Positions 1-7,326 of a stretch of DNA of 13,094 nt are shown here, one piece after another. The stretch is from Prevotellaceae bacterium UBA1710. GTDB lineage: Bacteria; Bacteroidota; Bacteroidia; Bacteroidales; Bacteroidaceae. A model generated the notes under the pieces. That model searched no databases. It saw only the letters and a program-made list of their open reading frames with translations, and was not told where the DNA came from. The stretch lies in the NCBI GenBank assembly GCA_002317355.1, contig DCJC01000052.1, positions 1 to 13,094 on the forward strand, in the 5' to 3' direction. Position 1 is the stretch's first letter; each line of letters opens with the position of its first letter. A program made the position numbers and the translations under genes.

Positions 1-111
1 GAAGAAGATTTAGAGAATCTTTCAGATGCGATTATTTTTGCGGGAGCAATAGCACACAAGAAAAAAAGTGTTTTCAATGTCTTTAAGAAGAAAAAGAAGA
101 ACAAGAAATAA
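1..111 (+). CDS. C-terminal end of an unidentified protein (5' end outside window)
   Basis: Frame 1 is open from the first base and gives 36 residues before a TAA at 109-111. The tail reads EEDLENLSDAIIFAGAIAH and then becomes strongly basic, with about 13 lysines in the last 17 residues. I cannot assign a family from so short a piece. A polybasic C-terminus after a short hydrophobic stretch is compatible with a membrane or nucleic-acid-associated protein, but that is only a guess. The frame is convergent with the PepSY gene on the other strand, and both seem to share the terminator hairpin at 178-213, which supports this being a real gene end. Confidence 0.55.
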   Translation, partial: EEDLENLSDAIIFAGAIAHKKKSVFNVFKKKKKNKK

Positions 112-177
112 TCATTGTCAAGAAAAAGCCAAGAATTCTCTCTATCTTTAAGAAAAATAAGTACAAGGAATAAACCA

Positions 178-213
178 AAAACACCTCCAGCGATAAATAA
201 CTGGAGGTGTTTT
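178..213. terminator. Bidirectional intrinsic terminator
   Basis: A perfect 13-bp stem (178-190 with 201-213, core ACACCTCCAG/CTGGAGGTGT) closes a 10-nt AT-rich loop. The arms have A-tracts on the left and T-tracts on the right, so the hairpin carries a U-run in either direction. It lies between the gene tail ending at 111 and the stop of the minus-strand PepSY gene at 219, so it can end both convergent transcripts. Confidence 0.85.
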
Positions 214-218
214 GCTAT

Positions 219-1670
219 TTAAAATAGTCGCTTGATATATCTGCAACCAAGGATTACTCCTGAGAGGGAAACGGCAGCTCCACCAAGAAGAACTATCCAT
301 GAAAGGAGCAGACGAAGCCACTCGACATCAACAATGCCTGGCAGACGAAGCTTATGCAAGGCAGGATACATCCAATAACCCCAACGGCTCGTGCTATCCA
401 CATAACGCACAACGCCATTTGATGGGTTGATATAGAATACACCCTCGTCGGCATCATTCATCGTAACCTTGACAACAGGCAAGATACTCGTACCCTTGCT
501 ATGTACTCGATAATAGAGTTCCTGATAGTCTTGCAACTCAGCAGTAGCAGCCGATGCCTCTACCCCATTCTTCTTGTAAACATCCTTTACAGCGGTAAGG
601 ATATCATTCTCCGAGAGATTGAGAACGGCAACCGTGGTATCTCTTGCATCATAGCTCACCATATTCCCCTTCTTATCCTTCACAACATAATAAGGAATAT
701 TGCCAATATGCTTCCATTCTATTGATACAGCCTCAGGAGAAGCCGCAAGAGCCTTGCGATAGTCGAGAAGGAAAGAATCTGCTGGAGCACTCTCAAGTTC
801 GCGCTGTGGCTTGAAACTAAGCTGTGGCTCGCTGATGAATGTAGGAACATCTGCAAGCGACATCATACCGCTAAACACGTATGTGAGGCAGAACAAGCCG
901 AACACAAAGCCCGTGACATAATGCCAATGATACCACTTCTTCTTGTATGGTGAGAAACGGCTTCCCTTCTTCTTGCGAGTGCGATTCCATACCACAAGAC
1001 CTGTCCAGATACCAGATATCACCATGATACATCCGATGCCCGAAATCCATATTATGGTAGTGCACCAAAGCTCCTGATCGCTACGCAGCCATGCGAAATA
1101 CACCCAATGAGGTATAGGGCCAAGCCATGCCCATACACGCTGTTCGTGAGAGGTGAACTGCAAGGCATCGCCCGACTTGCTTCCAACGTACAGTTCGTGT
1201 GCATCTTCATCAGCAAAGGTGTATTTGATGATAGGCAATTCCTTCTCATGACGTCCGAAAGGCACCCATTGGTCAAGAGCATCGAGGGTATCAACAGAAG
1301 CAACATCTGCCTTGCACCAAGCCTTACGTACCTTCTCCAATCGTGCTTCATCAACTACCGCCTTGCAAGGCTCTCCAAGTGGCGATACATCTGCTGTGGA
1401 ATCCTTGGAAGACATGTGGAATACGGTATTGCCGAGATACCTGTCAATGGAAATATCGGTAAAGGCAAAACCGTGAGTGAGTGAATCAATAGGAGGAAGT
1501 GGCTCTGCTGTCTTGCTCAGAGGCTCCATCCTTGTTGACTTATCGGCACGAGGGAAATGACCGTGATAAAGCATCACGATACCCGTTAGAAACCACATAA
1601 GGAACATTGCACTAAGCAATGCTCCCAATATGCGGTGAATAGCGATTACGAATTTATTCAGACTATTCAT
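219..1670 (-). CDS. PepSY-associated transmembrane protein, putative inner-membrane reductase of a TonB uptake operon
   Basis: This 483-aa protein has the layout of the PepSY_TM family (relatives are FoxB and PiuB). TM1 spans about residues 7-34, followed by a large periplasmic part, TM2 at about 203-228, TM3 at about 250-271, a second periplasmic part and TM4 at about 450-478. Histidines sit near the membrane segments: H12, H36, H38, H188 in GPIPHW, H248 and H250 in WYHWHY, and H439 in PALHKL. The family includes haem-binding reductases that release iron from siderophores in the periplasm or at the inner membrane. The ATG lies 3 nt after the stop of the upstream receptor, so the two are almost certainly co-transcribed and share the cobalamin riboswitch. 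By inference it handles or reduces an imported corrinoid, although iron-chelate reduction remains possible. The family call is firm; the substrate is not. Confidence 0.85.
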   Translation of the reverse strand: MNSLNKFVIAIHRILGALLSAMFLMWFLTGIVMLYHGHFPRADKSTRMEPLSKTAEPLPPIDSLTHGFAFTDISIDRYLGNTVFHMSSKDSTADVSPLGEPCKAVVDEARLEKVRKAWCKADVASVDTLDALDQWVPFGRHEKELPIIKYTFADEDAHELYVGSKSGDALQFTSHEQRVWAWLGPIPHWVYFAWLRSDQELWCTTIIWISGIGCIMVISGIWTGLVVWNRTRKKKGSRFSPYKKKWYHWHYVTGFVFGLFCLTYVFSGMMSLADVPTFISEPQLSFKPQRELESAPADSFLLDYRKALAASPEAVSIEWKHIGNIPYYVVKDKKGNMVSYDARDTTVAVLNLSENDILTAVKDVYKKNGVEASAATAELQDYQELYYRVHSKGTSILPVVKVTMNDADEGVFYINPSNGVVRYVDSTSRWGYWMYPALHKLRLPGIVDVEWLRLLLSWIVLLGGAAVSLSGVILGCRYIKRLF

Positions 1671-1673
1671 TCT

Positions 1674-4043
1674 TTAGAAAATGTATGAAATAGAAGCCAT
1701 GTAGTTTGTTGGCTCACTTGGCACAAGCTGATTGCCGAGGCTCTGGTTGAAGTACTCTGTGTTGAAGAGGTTGTTCACGTTGAAGCCAAGGCGGATATGA
1801 TTGCGTGGAATCTCGTAGCTGATACCGAGGTCAGTTGTCCAGTAAGCATCAAACTGCGAATCATTTGCTGTATTGCGGTAAACCTTATCCTGGAAAGAAA
1901 CACTCACGTTGAAACCAAGTCCGCGAACAGGACCCTTAGCCACGGTATAGTCACCGAGGAAGTAGAAGGTGTTCTTTGGAGTATAAGCGAACTGGTTGCC
2001 CTCAAGGTTGTACTCCTTCATATATTCGTTATTAGCAATACTCTTATACTTAGCATCTGTAAAGCCATAGCCAGTTGTGAAGCTCATGTTAGTCATTGGC
2101 TCCCATGTCACGTCGATGTCGAAACCAGTAGAGCGCATACGACCTACCTGACCAGTAACTGTCTTCTGCTTATCATCAACCATTACCTTGGCAAGGTTTA
2201 CGGTCATGTTCTGCTTGTTGATAGAGAACACGCTTGCGTTAAGAGTAAGGTGATTGTTGATTTCGTACTTAAGACCGAGCTCAATCTGACCACCATTCTC
2301 TGGCTTGAACACCTCACCGTTGTTCTGTTCTGGGAAGAATTCCTTGCCGTTACGGTCAATGTAGATGGTTGTAGCGCTATAGAATGTGTAGATAGGCTTG
2401 AAGTATGTGCCGTAAGAAGCATAGAGCGAGAGATTCTCCATTGGGAGGTAAACCACACCAGCCTTATAGGTAAATGCGCTTGTTGACATACTTGTATAGT
2501 CAGAAGAAGGAACATCATCAAACTCACGCTTGCCATTCTTTGTCAAGGCACTTGCACGCTTGTAGCTGTAGAGGTCGAAACGTGCAGAAACCATAGCCTT
2601 CCACTGTTTGTTGATGTCGAGAACATCATGGAAGTAGAAACCGTTCTGGATACGAGTCTGAGGAGTAACCTTACTGAACTGTGTCTTCATCCAACCGAGG
2701 CTCTGAGCGTCGTAGATGCTTCCGTGAGCTGTGAGAGCTGTTCCCCAGATATCAGAAGTCTCAGGAGTAGCTGTACCGTCTGTCTTGAAGTTATAGCCAG
2801 TGTAAGAGCAACGGCGAAGATATATCAAAGAGTAGCCAGCGAGATAGTTATGCTTCACGCTACCAGTAGTAAATACGCCAGAGAGTTCCAACTGATTGTT
2901 GATGGTCTTAGCAACGTGAGAGAAGCGAAGTGGATAGCTGTAGTAGATAGAGTCTGTGCAGATATACTTCTTGTTATCTCCTGACATATAATATTGGTTA
3001 TAGATAGGATTGTTGCTTGTGAGATAATCAAGAGACTCTGTTCCGAAGTAATCAATATCATCGTATGTATAGCTCAGTCTTTCAGTAAGTTTTGCACTTT
3101 CGTTAAAGATGTGCTTATAGTCAACAGATGCATTGAAGTTGTTATTCTTCATGAAGTCGCTATGGCTGTTATAGCGGTTGCTGCGGTCGAGACCTGCCTG
3201 CTGGGTAAATGCAGGAAGCACTACCCTATTTGTTGTTGCATCATATACATCATAGCTAAGAACCGGTGGAAGACCAATCTCAGTAGCATAGCGGTCACCC
3301 TGTCCTCCAAAACGGAATTCGAGAACATCCTTCTCGCTCATATTTCCACCGATGGTGAGATAAGCCGAACGACGAGTGCGCTCATTGTCACGCCAGCCAT
3401 CTGTATGCTGATAGTTGGCAGTTGCAAGGTAGTTGAAAGGACCAATGAACTTACCGCCAAAGCCAATCTGTGCATTGAGGTTGTTCCAAGAACCGTAAGC
3501 AAGTTTGCTATACACATGACTCTCAGCAGAAGGAGTACGACGAACAACATTGATGATACCACCAACGGCAGATGTTCCATAGAGAACTGACTGAGGGCCC
3601 TTGATAAGCTCAATACGCTGAACGGCACTAAGATCCATGAAAGGATAAGAGTTATCGATAGAAGAACGCTCATCACGAACACCATCAACCATAATCACGC
3701 TATGGTCGAAACCACGAACGGAGATCTGCTGGAAGGCACCGTATGTCTGACGGATACGCACACCAGGCATAAAGCGTGAAGCCGACTGTATATCGGTGAT
3801 GTTACGATGCTGAAGGGTTTGGGCTGTGATAGTGTTTGAAGAAACAGGAATGTACTTAGCAGGCACATCAATCTTCAAAGCAGAAGTCTTTCTTGAGTTT
3901 GAGATTACCTCAACCTCATCGATTACGAGAGCAGTATCAGGATTCTGCTCGTCAACAACTTTGTTTCCTGTACGATTGTTACCCTGAACAGGAACGGCTG
4001 CCGCACACGATAGCATGGCAGCAATAAAAGCATTATAACGCAT
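1674..4043 (-). CDS. TonB-dependent outer-membrane receptor, probable cobalamin/corrinoid transporter (BtuB-like role)
   Basis: The 789-aa product has a signal peptide (about 1-21, hydrophobic AFIAAMLSCAAAVPV) and a TonB-box-like stretch around residues 40-48 (VIDEVEVIS). The plug domain covers about 55-170, including ISVRGF at 107-112 and the conserved IELIKGPQSVLYG at 144-156. A 22-strand-type barrel follows, with the NVNNLFNTEYF motif near the C-terminus and a terminal phenylalanine typical of BAM substrates. By sequence it resembles siderophore-type (FhuA/FecA-like) receptors. The leader carries a cobalamin riboswitch, so the ligand is inferred to be vitamin B12 or a related corrinoid. 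I leave the symbol blank because the barrel does not itself prove BtuB orthology. No BtuCDF or BtuG gene is in the window. The start codon is the first ATG after the riboswitch and gives a complete signal peptide. Confidence 0.92.
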   Translation of the reverse strand: MRYNAFIAAMLSCAAAVPVQGNNRTGNKVVDEQNPDTALVIDEVEVISNSRKTSALKIDVPAKYIPVSSNTITAQTLQHRNITDIQSASRFMPGVRIRQTYGAFQQISVRGFDHSVIMVDGVRDERSSIDNSYPFMDLSAVQRIELIKGPQSVLYGTSAVGGIINVVRRTPSAESHVYSKLAYGSWNNLNAQIGFGGKFIGPFNYLATANYQHTDGWRDNERTRRSAYLTIGGNMSEKDVLEFRFGGQGDRYATEIGLPPVLSYDVYDATTNRVVLPAFTQQAGLDRSNRYNSHSDFMKNNNFNASVDYKHIFNESAKLTERLSYTYDDIDYFGTESLDYLTSNNPIYNQYYMSGDNKKYICTDSIYYSYPLRFSHVAKTINNQLELSGVFTTGSVKHNYLAGYSLIYLRRCSYTGYNFKTDGTATPETSDIWGTALTAHGSIYDAQSLGWMKTQFSKVTPQTRIQNGFYFHDVLDINKQWKAMVSARFDLYSYKRASALTKNGKREFDDVPSSDYTSMSTSAFTYKAGVVYLPMENLSLYASYGTYFKPIYTFYSATTIYIDRNGKEFFPEQNNGEVFKPENGGQIELGLKYEINNHLTLNASVFSINKQNMTVNLAKVMVDDKQKTVTGQVGRMRSTGFDIDVTWEPMTNMSFTTGYGFTDAKYKSIANNEYMKEYNLEGNQFAYTPKNTFYFLGDYTVAKGPVRGLGFNVSVSFQDKVYRNTANDSQFDAYWTTDLGISYEIPRNHIRLGFNVNNLFNTEYFNQSLGNQLVPSEPTNYMASISYIF

Positions 4044-4060
4044 GAATATAAATTAATAAG

Positions 4061-4083
4061 ATGTCTGTTCACCCCGCAGACAT
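4061..4083 (-). promoter_or_regulatory. Expression-platform hairpin between riboswitch and receptor start
   Basis: A perfect 7-bp stem (ATGTCTG/CAGACAT) with a 9-nt loop, CGGGGTGAA on the transcribed strand, lies between the B12 box and the receptor start codon at 4043. It has no U-run, so it looks like a translational switch (P13-type hairpin) and not a terminator. I did not find an obvious full-length loop partner in the aptamer, so the kissing-loop pairing is unproven. Confidence 0.6.
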
Positions 4084-4089
4084 GAGTTA

Positions 4090-4290
4090 TTATTAAGCTC
4101 TGGCAGGTATCCTGACTCGGTTTTACATGGTGCCTTCCCAGAATAAGCTCCAGTGGCATTAACCATAATGTGACAGTTCACAATAACCATACAGTAGCGG
4201 GTACTGTTACGGATTCTTACCGTATTCCCTATTAATCATTTCGTCTTCACGATTGATACCAGAACCATGATATATCGTCTTGAAAATCAC
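4090..4290 (-). promoter_or_regulatory. Cobalamin (B12) riboswitch aptamer
   Basis: Read on the minus strand, the conserved core elements occur in the expected order: AATAGGGAATACGGT, then AATCCGTAACAGTACCCGC and ACTGT, then AATGCCACTGG (complement at 4151-4160), then TGGGAAGG, and finally the B12 box GAGTCAGGATACCTGCC (complement at about 4102-4118). This is the classical cobalamin aptamer. It lies in the roughly 270-nt leader between the promoter and the TonB receptor. Binding of a cobalamin should reduce receptor and PepSY expression. The 5' limit is approximate. Confidence 0.95.
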
Positions 4291-4323
4291 GCTTCACCAA
4301 GCGGATTTGTTATAATTTTAATA

Positions 4324-4354
4324 CAAAGGTAATCATTTTTTCTGATATTTCAAA
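4324..4354 (-). promoter_or_regulatory. Bacteroidota-type promoter of the riboswitch/receptor operon
   Basis: On the minus strand TTTG (4351-4354) is followed after 19 nt by TACCTTTG (4324-4331). This matches the Bacteroidota housekeeping pattern TTTG-N19-21-TAnnTTTG. Transcription should start near 4317, just before the cobalamin aptamer. Confidence 0.8.
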
Positions 4355-4416
4355 ATTATTCACACCAAATTTCCGAAACCTTAATTTTCGTCAAGTTTCT
4401 ACTCAAGCGTAAAAAA

Positions 4417-4430
4417 GCGTAACGTTACGC
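4417..4430. repeat. 14-bp perfect palindrome
   Basis: GCGTAACGTTACGC is fully self-complementary. It lies about 65 bp upstream of the -33 box of the B12 operon and about 190 bp upstream of the divergent promoter. It could be a dimeric regulator's site or a relic. A further AGCGT and AACGC flank it. Confidence 0.6.
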
Positions 4431-4459
4431 AACGCAAATAATGTAGTTTCATGTTGTTT

Positions 4460-4503
4460 TGCCTTCGTTATGCCTCCGCTATGCCTCCGTTGTGCCTCCG
4501 CTA
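4460..4503. repeat. Four tandem 11-nt repeats, TGCCTCCGCTA type
   Basis: The consecutive units are TGCCTTCGTTA, TGCCTCCGCTA, TGCCTCCGTTG and TGCCTCCGCTA. A degenerate fifth unit, TTACTCCTATG, extends to 4514. The 11-nt period is close to one helical turn. No gene covers the stretch; a minus-strand frame across it has no family resemblance. Confidence 0.8.
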
Positions 4504-4543
4504 TTACTCCTATGTAAGTCCCATCTATAAAAGGGAGGAAAAT

Positions 4544-4577
4544 GGGAACCATATAGGGATCATATAGGAACCATAGC
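4544..4577. repeat. Three tandem 11/12-nt repeats, GGGAACCATATA type
   Basis: The units are GGGAACCATATA, GGGATCATATA and GGAACCATAGC, back to back. They follow the TGCCTCCGCTA array after about 40 nt and stop about 45 bp before the -33 box of the rightward promoter. Their sequence is unrelated to the first array but the period is similar. Confidence 0.7.
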
Positions 4578-4620
4578 GATGACAATATCATGTAATTCAT
4601 TAGAAAAATCGGCAAAAAAG

Positions 4621-4650
4621 TTTGTATTTCAGAATTTATTAGTACCTTTG
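4621..4650 (+). promoter_or_regulatory. Bacteroidota-type promoter of the rightward operon
   Basis: TTTG at 4621-4624 and TACCTTTG at 4643-4650 are separated by 18 nt, one base shorter than the usual spacing. The -7 octamer is identical to that of the divergent B12 operon. The leader to the ATG at 4734 is about 77 nt and A/T-rich, without a Shine-Dalgarno site. Confidence 0.75.
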
Positions 4651-4733
4651 CCATTGGGTAATTTGAGTTATGAATAGCAGAGACACTTGCCCATGGTTAT
4701 TTATTTCTTTTAAAAATTCTTTGAAAAATTGAT

Positions 4734-5396
4734 ATGTCAAAATACAAATGTACAATAGTACTTTTGCTTGTCGCTTTTATGATAGTGACTTGCATTAATC
4801 CTATATATCCTGAACAGCAATTTCTTCAGCATATAGGAACCGTTCTTTTATTGCTTCCTTTGATTATTGATGTAAGGAAGAATAAGTTTGGAAGAGCATC
4901 ATTCATTGGATTGTCTCTATTCACTCTTCTGCATATCATAGGAGCAAGGTATATCTACTCCTATGTGCCTTATGATGAGGCAATTCAGCAGATATTCGGA
5001 TTTAGCGTGAATGAGATGATGGGAGCCACTCGTAATCATTATGATAGAGTCGTGCATTTCTCATTCGGTCTTTTGATGTTGCCTTTATTCTGCCAGATAG
5101 TTCAGCGAAAGATTAATTGCTCGGCAATGGTCGCTATTGTGGTGGCTTGGCTGCTTATTCAGACAGGAAGCTTGATTTATGAATTGTTTGAATGGCTTCT
5201 GACTATTGTCATGGCATCTGACTTTGCAGAAGACTATAATGGTCAGCAAGGGGATATGTGGGATGCTCAGAAGGATATGGCGCTGGCTCTATGCGGCTCT
5301 ACGATAACAGCAATCTTAATGGCTGTTAGGAATCCTTTGGCTTGTAACCATCATTCCAGCTATACTTCTCCTCCTCGGCTTGTTTGTAATCAGTAA
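4734..5396 (+). CDS. DUF2238 (YjdF-like) multi-pass membrane protein with an altered C-terminus
   Basis: The 220-aa protein has about six hydrophobic segments and the DUF2238 signature blocks: HIIGARYIYSYVPYD (about 67-81), RNHYDRVVHFSFG (about 100-112), YELFEWL, and GQQGDMWDAQKDMALALCG near residues 175-195. The family is conserved in bacteria and its function is unknown. Homology ends around residue 202 (AILMAVRN). The last 18 residues are hydrophilic and do not look like DUF2238. The same DNA in another frame encodes the end of a sugar symporter, so the original stop codon was probably lost in a deletion and the reading frame now runs out through foreign sequence. The core is intact and the protein may still be functional. 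It is the first gene after the promoter at 4621-4650. Confidence 0.88.
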   Translation: MSKYKCTIVLLLVAFMIVTCINPIYPEQQFLQHIGTVLLLLPLIIDVRKNKFGRASFIGLSLFTLLHIIGARYIYSYVPYDEAIQQIFGFSVNEMMGATRNHYDRVVHFSFGLLMLPLFCQIVQRKINCSAMVAIVVAWLLIQTGSLIYELFEWLLTIVMASDFAEDYNGQQGDMWDAQKDMALALCGSTITAILMAVRNPLACNHHSSYTSPPRLVCNQ

Positions 5397-5460
5397 GTAT
5401 GAGCTATCAGACGAAAAGATGGACGAGATAAATCAGGCAATCGCACAAAGAAATAAATAA
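5329..5460 (+). pseudogene. C-terminal remnant of a GPH/MFS-type sugar symporter
   Basis: In the frame ending with TAA at 5458-5460 the DNA encodes GILWLVTIIPAILLLLG (start about 5329), then LFVISKYELSDEKMDE and INQAIAQRNK. A final transmembrane helix followed by a Y-x-L-(S/T)-D-E-K-M-x-E-I tail is characteristic of the C-terminus of glycoside-pentoside-hexuronide:cation symporters. In-frame stops lie just upstream (5305-5307 and 5317-5319), so there is no start and about 90% of the gene is missing. The 5' part overlaps the out-of-frame end of the DUF2238 gene. Its stop is 8 nt before the next ATG, the spacing of an intact operon, so a deletion probably joined the DUF2238 gene to the symporter's 3' end. 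Confidence 0.75.
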
Positions 5461-5468
5461 TTAGAAAT

Positions 5469-6383
5469 ATGTTCACATCATCATCAGATAAAATCACACG
5501 TGATTTCTTCGACTCTATTCTTATAGAGCCACGTTATATCGACTCAGATCTCCCAACAACAGATGTTGAGATTTTCGGTCAGAAGTTCTCTACCCCTATT
5601 ATGACCGCAGCCCTCTCCCACCTCGGTTCTCGAGGAAAAGAAAGCGCAAGTTTCATAGAGGAGAAAGCCAAGAACGGCATGATAGTATATGCTGAGGCTG
5701 CAGCTAAGAGCAATACTCTTCATTGGGTTGGCATGGGCGATGATCAGGAGCTGGAGGATATTATAGCAACAGGAGCAAAGTCGGTAAAGATTGTAAAGCC
5801 ATACGCAGATAATAAAGAGGTGTTCCGTAAGATAGAGCATGCGGTTATGTCAGGATGCGTTGCTGTAGGTATGGATATCGATCATGCCTTCAATGGAAAT
5901 GGTGACTATGATAGCTGTTTCGGAATACCATTGCGCCCAAAGTCATCTGCCGAAATATCAGAGTTTGTACAAGCAGCTGGTGTTCCTTTCGTTGTAAAAG
6001 GAGTATTGAGTGCTTCTGATGCAGAGAAATGCGCAAAGGCAGGATGTAAGGGTATCGTAGTTTCTCATCATCATGGTATTATTCAATACGCTGTACCTCC
6101 TTTGATGGTTATCGGTGATATCCTCAAAGCTGTTGGCAATGATGTCGATGTCTTTGTGGATTGTGGCATCGTAAGTGGTATGGATGCTTATAAGTGTCTT
6201 GCTCTTGGTGCAAAGGCTGTTTCTGTTGGCCGTCATCTCATGCCATTGCTGAAGAAAGGCTCAGATGTTGTTTCTCAGCGTATTAATGATATGACAGCAG
6301 AACTTGCAAGTGCTATGGCAAGAACTGGTGTTCATAATCTTAATGAAATGGATGCATCTGTACTTCGTTTTCGTCAGTTTTAG
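5469..6383 (+). CDS. FMN-dependent alpha-hydroxy-acid dehydrogenase family protein, atypical active site
   Basis: The 304-aa TIM-barrel protein matches the glycolate/lactate oxidase family, whose members oxidise 2-hydroxy acids with FMN. Visible elements are FFDSILIEPRYI (13-24), PIMTAALSHLG (43-53), the FMN-contacting lysine in VVKG (K177), VVSHHHG (197-203), the phosphate-binding DCGIVSG (231-237) and SVGRHL (252-257). The family's catalytic SNHGGR motif is SHHHGI here. H201 aligns with the catalytic histidine by its spacing of 24 from K177, but the arginine that binds the substrate carboxylate is replaced by I204. The protein is also shorter than the usual 350-400 residues. It may therefore use a different substrate. 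It is followed by a sugar-phosphate isomerase gene, suggesting a sugar or sugar-acid pathway. The start follows the symporter remnant's stop by 8 nt. Confidence 0.82.
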   Translation: MFTSSSDKITRDFFDSILIEPRYIDSDLPTTDVEIFGQKFSTPIMTAALSHLGSRGKESASFIEEKAKNGMIVYAEAAAKSNTLHWVGMGDDQELEDIIATGAKSVKIVKPYADNKEVFRKIEHAVMSGCVAVGMDIDHAFNGNGDYDSCFGIPLRPKSSAEISEFVQAAGVPFVVKGVLSASDAEKCAKAGCKGIVVSHHHGIIQYAVPPLMVIGDILKAVGNDVDVFVDCGIVSGMDAYKCLALGAKAVSVGRHLMPLLKKGSDVVSQRINDMTAELASAMARTGVHNLNEMDASVLRFRQF

Positions 6384-6413
6384 CATCTTATAGGAATAGA
6401 ATTGTTGGATGAA

Positions 6414-6464
6414 GGAATAGAGTTTGAATGCTTTTCTTATGACAATACAATCAAACTCTAATCC
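6414..6464. repeat. Inverted repeat between two operon genes
   Basis: GGAATAGAGTTTGA (6414-6427) pairs with TCAAACTCTAATCC (6451-6464) at 13 of 14 positions, with a 23-nt loop. It fills the 111-nt gap between the FMN enzyme and the isomerase. No U-run follows, so it is more likely an mRNA processing or stability hairpin than a terminator. Confidence 0.65.
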
Positions 6465-6494
6465 ATATTCCCTAATCCTTAATCGAAAAAAATC

Positions 6495-7319
6495 ATGTTA
6501 TTAGGAATATCATCATGTCTGGAGCATTCGTCTCCTGAAGATTGGGCAGCAAAGCACGTTGCTCTTGGATTGAAATGCGTAAACTTTCCAGTAGATTATC
6601 TTGCTGGAGAGAATGTATATATGGCATATAAGGAAGCCGCTGATAAGGCTGGATTAGTCATTGCAGAGGTTGGAGTTTGGCGAAATACTCTTGCTGCTGA
6701 TCCAGAAGAGCGAGCTCATTGGATAGACTATGCCATCAATCAGCTTCGTATGGCAGATCGTATTGGGGCTATCTGTTGTGTAAACGTTGTTGGCACTCCT
6801 TATGGCCCTCGTTGGGATGGTGGCTATAGAGAGAATTTCAGTAGCGAGCTATGGACAATGGCTGTTGAGATGATTCAGCAGATAATAGATACTGCCCAAC
6901 CAAAGCATACGTTGTTCTGCATAGAATCGATGCCTTGGATGATTCCAAGCAATCCTGATGAGTATCTGCGCCTTATAAAAGATGTGAACCGACCTCAGTT
7001 TTGTGCTCATCTTGATGTCGTTAATATGATAACCTCTCCAGAGCGATATTTCTTTAATGACAAATTCCTCGATGAATGTTTCTCAAAACTTAAAGGATAT
7101 ATCTGCAGTTGTCATCTGAAAGACATCAATCTGAAGGAAGAATATACTTTCCAACTTCAGGAATGTGCTTGTGGTGAAGGAACTCTCGATATAAAGAGAT
7201 ACATACGTCTTGCTGAGGCAGAAAATCCAGATATGCCAATGATAATTGAGCATTTGACAACTGATGAAGAATATGCTGAAAGCGTGAAGTATGTCTATGA
7301 TAATATCGGATTTGAGTGA
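6495..7319 (+). CDS. Sugar phosphate isomerase/epimerase, AP_endonuc_2-type TIM barrel
   Basis: The 274-aa protein belongs to the xylose-isomerase-like TIM-barrel family, which interconverts keto- and aldo-sugars or epimers using a divalent metal. The likely metal ligands are all present: E144 in FCIESMPW, D174 in AHLDVVNM, H207 in CHLKD and E252 in IIEHL. A conserved NVVGTPYGPRWDGGY loop (about 97-111) follows the third or fourth strand. Length is normal for the family. The ATG is preceded by the A-rich TCGAAAAAAATC, usual for this phylum. It sits downstream of the FMN enzyme and upstream of a broken acetyltransferase. A shared substrate with the FMN enzyme is plausible, for example oxidation at one carbon and isomerisation at the next, but the substrate cannot be read from the sequence. 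Confidence 0.9.
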   Translation: MLLGISSCLEHSSPEDWAAKHVALGLKCVNFPVDYLAGENVYMAYKEAADKAGLVIAEVGVWRNTLAADPEERAHWIDYAINQLRMADRIGAICCVNVVGTPYGPRWDGGYRENFSSELWTMAVEMIQQIIDTAQPKHTLFCIESMPWMIPSNPDEYLRLIKDVNRPQFCAHLDVVNMITSPERYFFNDKFLDECFSKLKGYICSCHLKDINLKEEYTFQLQECACGEGTLDIKRYIRLAEAENPDMPMIIEHLTTDEEYAESVKYVYDNIGFE

Positions 7320-7326
7320 TAGAAAT

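Noticed and set aside
1107..1484. 125-codon plus-strand open frame inside the PepSY gene
   Set aside because: It is antisense to a strongly recognisable membrane protein and has no promoter or family resemblance; other long plus-strand frames within 1797-3590 are shadows of the receptor gene in the same way.
4403..4654. 83-codon minus-strand frame across the intergenic repeats
   Set aside because: It is composed mostly of the 11-nt repeats and runs over the rightward promoter. The translation shows no domain and no leader is seen.
6414..6464. Intrinsic terminator between the FMN enzyme and the isomerase
   Set aside because: The stem is good but no T-run follows on either strand, and the loop is 23 nt. 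It is listed as an inverted repeat instead.
7291..7326. Upstream start for the acetyltransferase remnant, overlapping the isomerase end
   Set aside because: The extra residues MSMIISDLSDRN come from the isomerase in another frame, whereas MIIRKLG at 7327 is the usual GNAT start.
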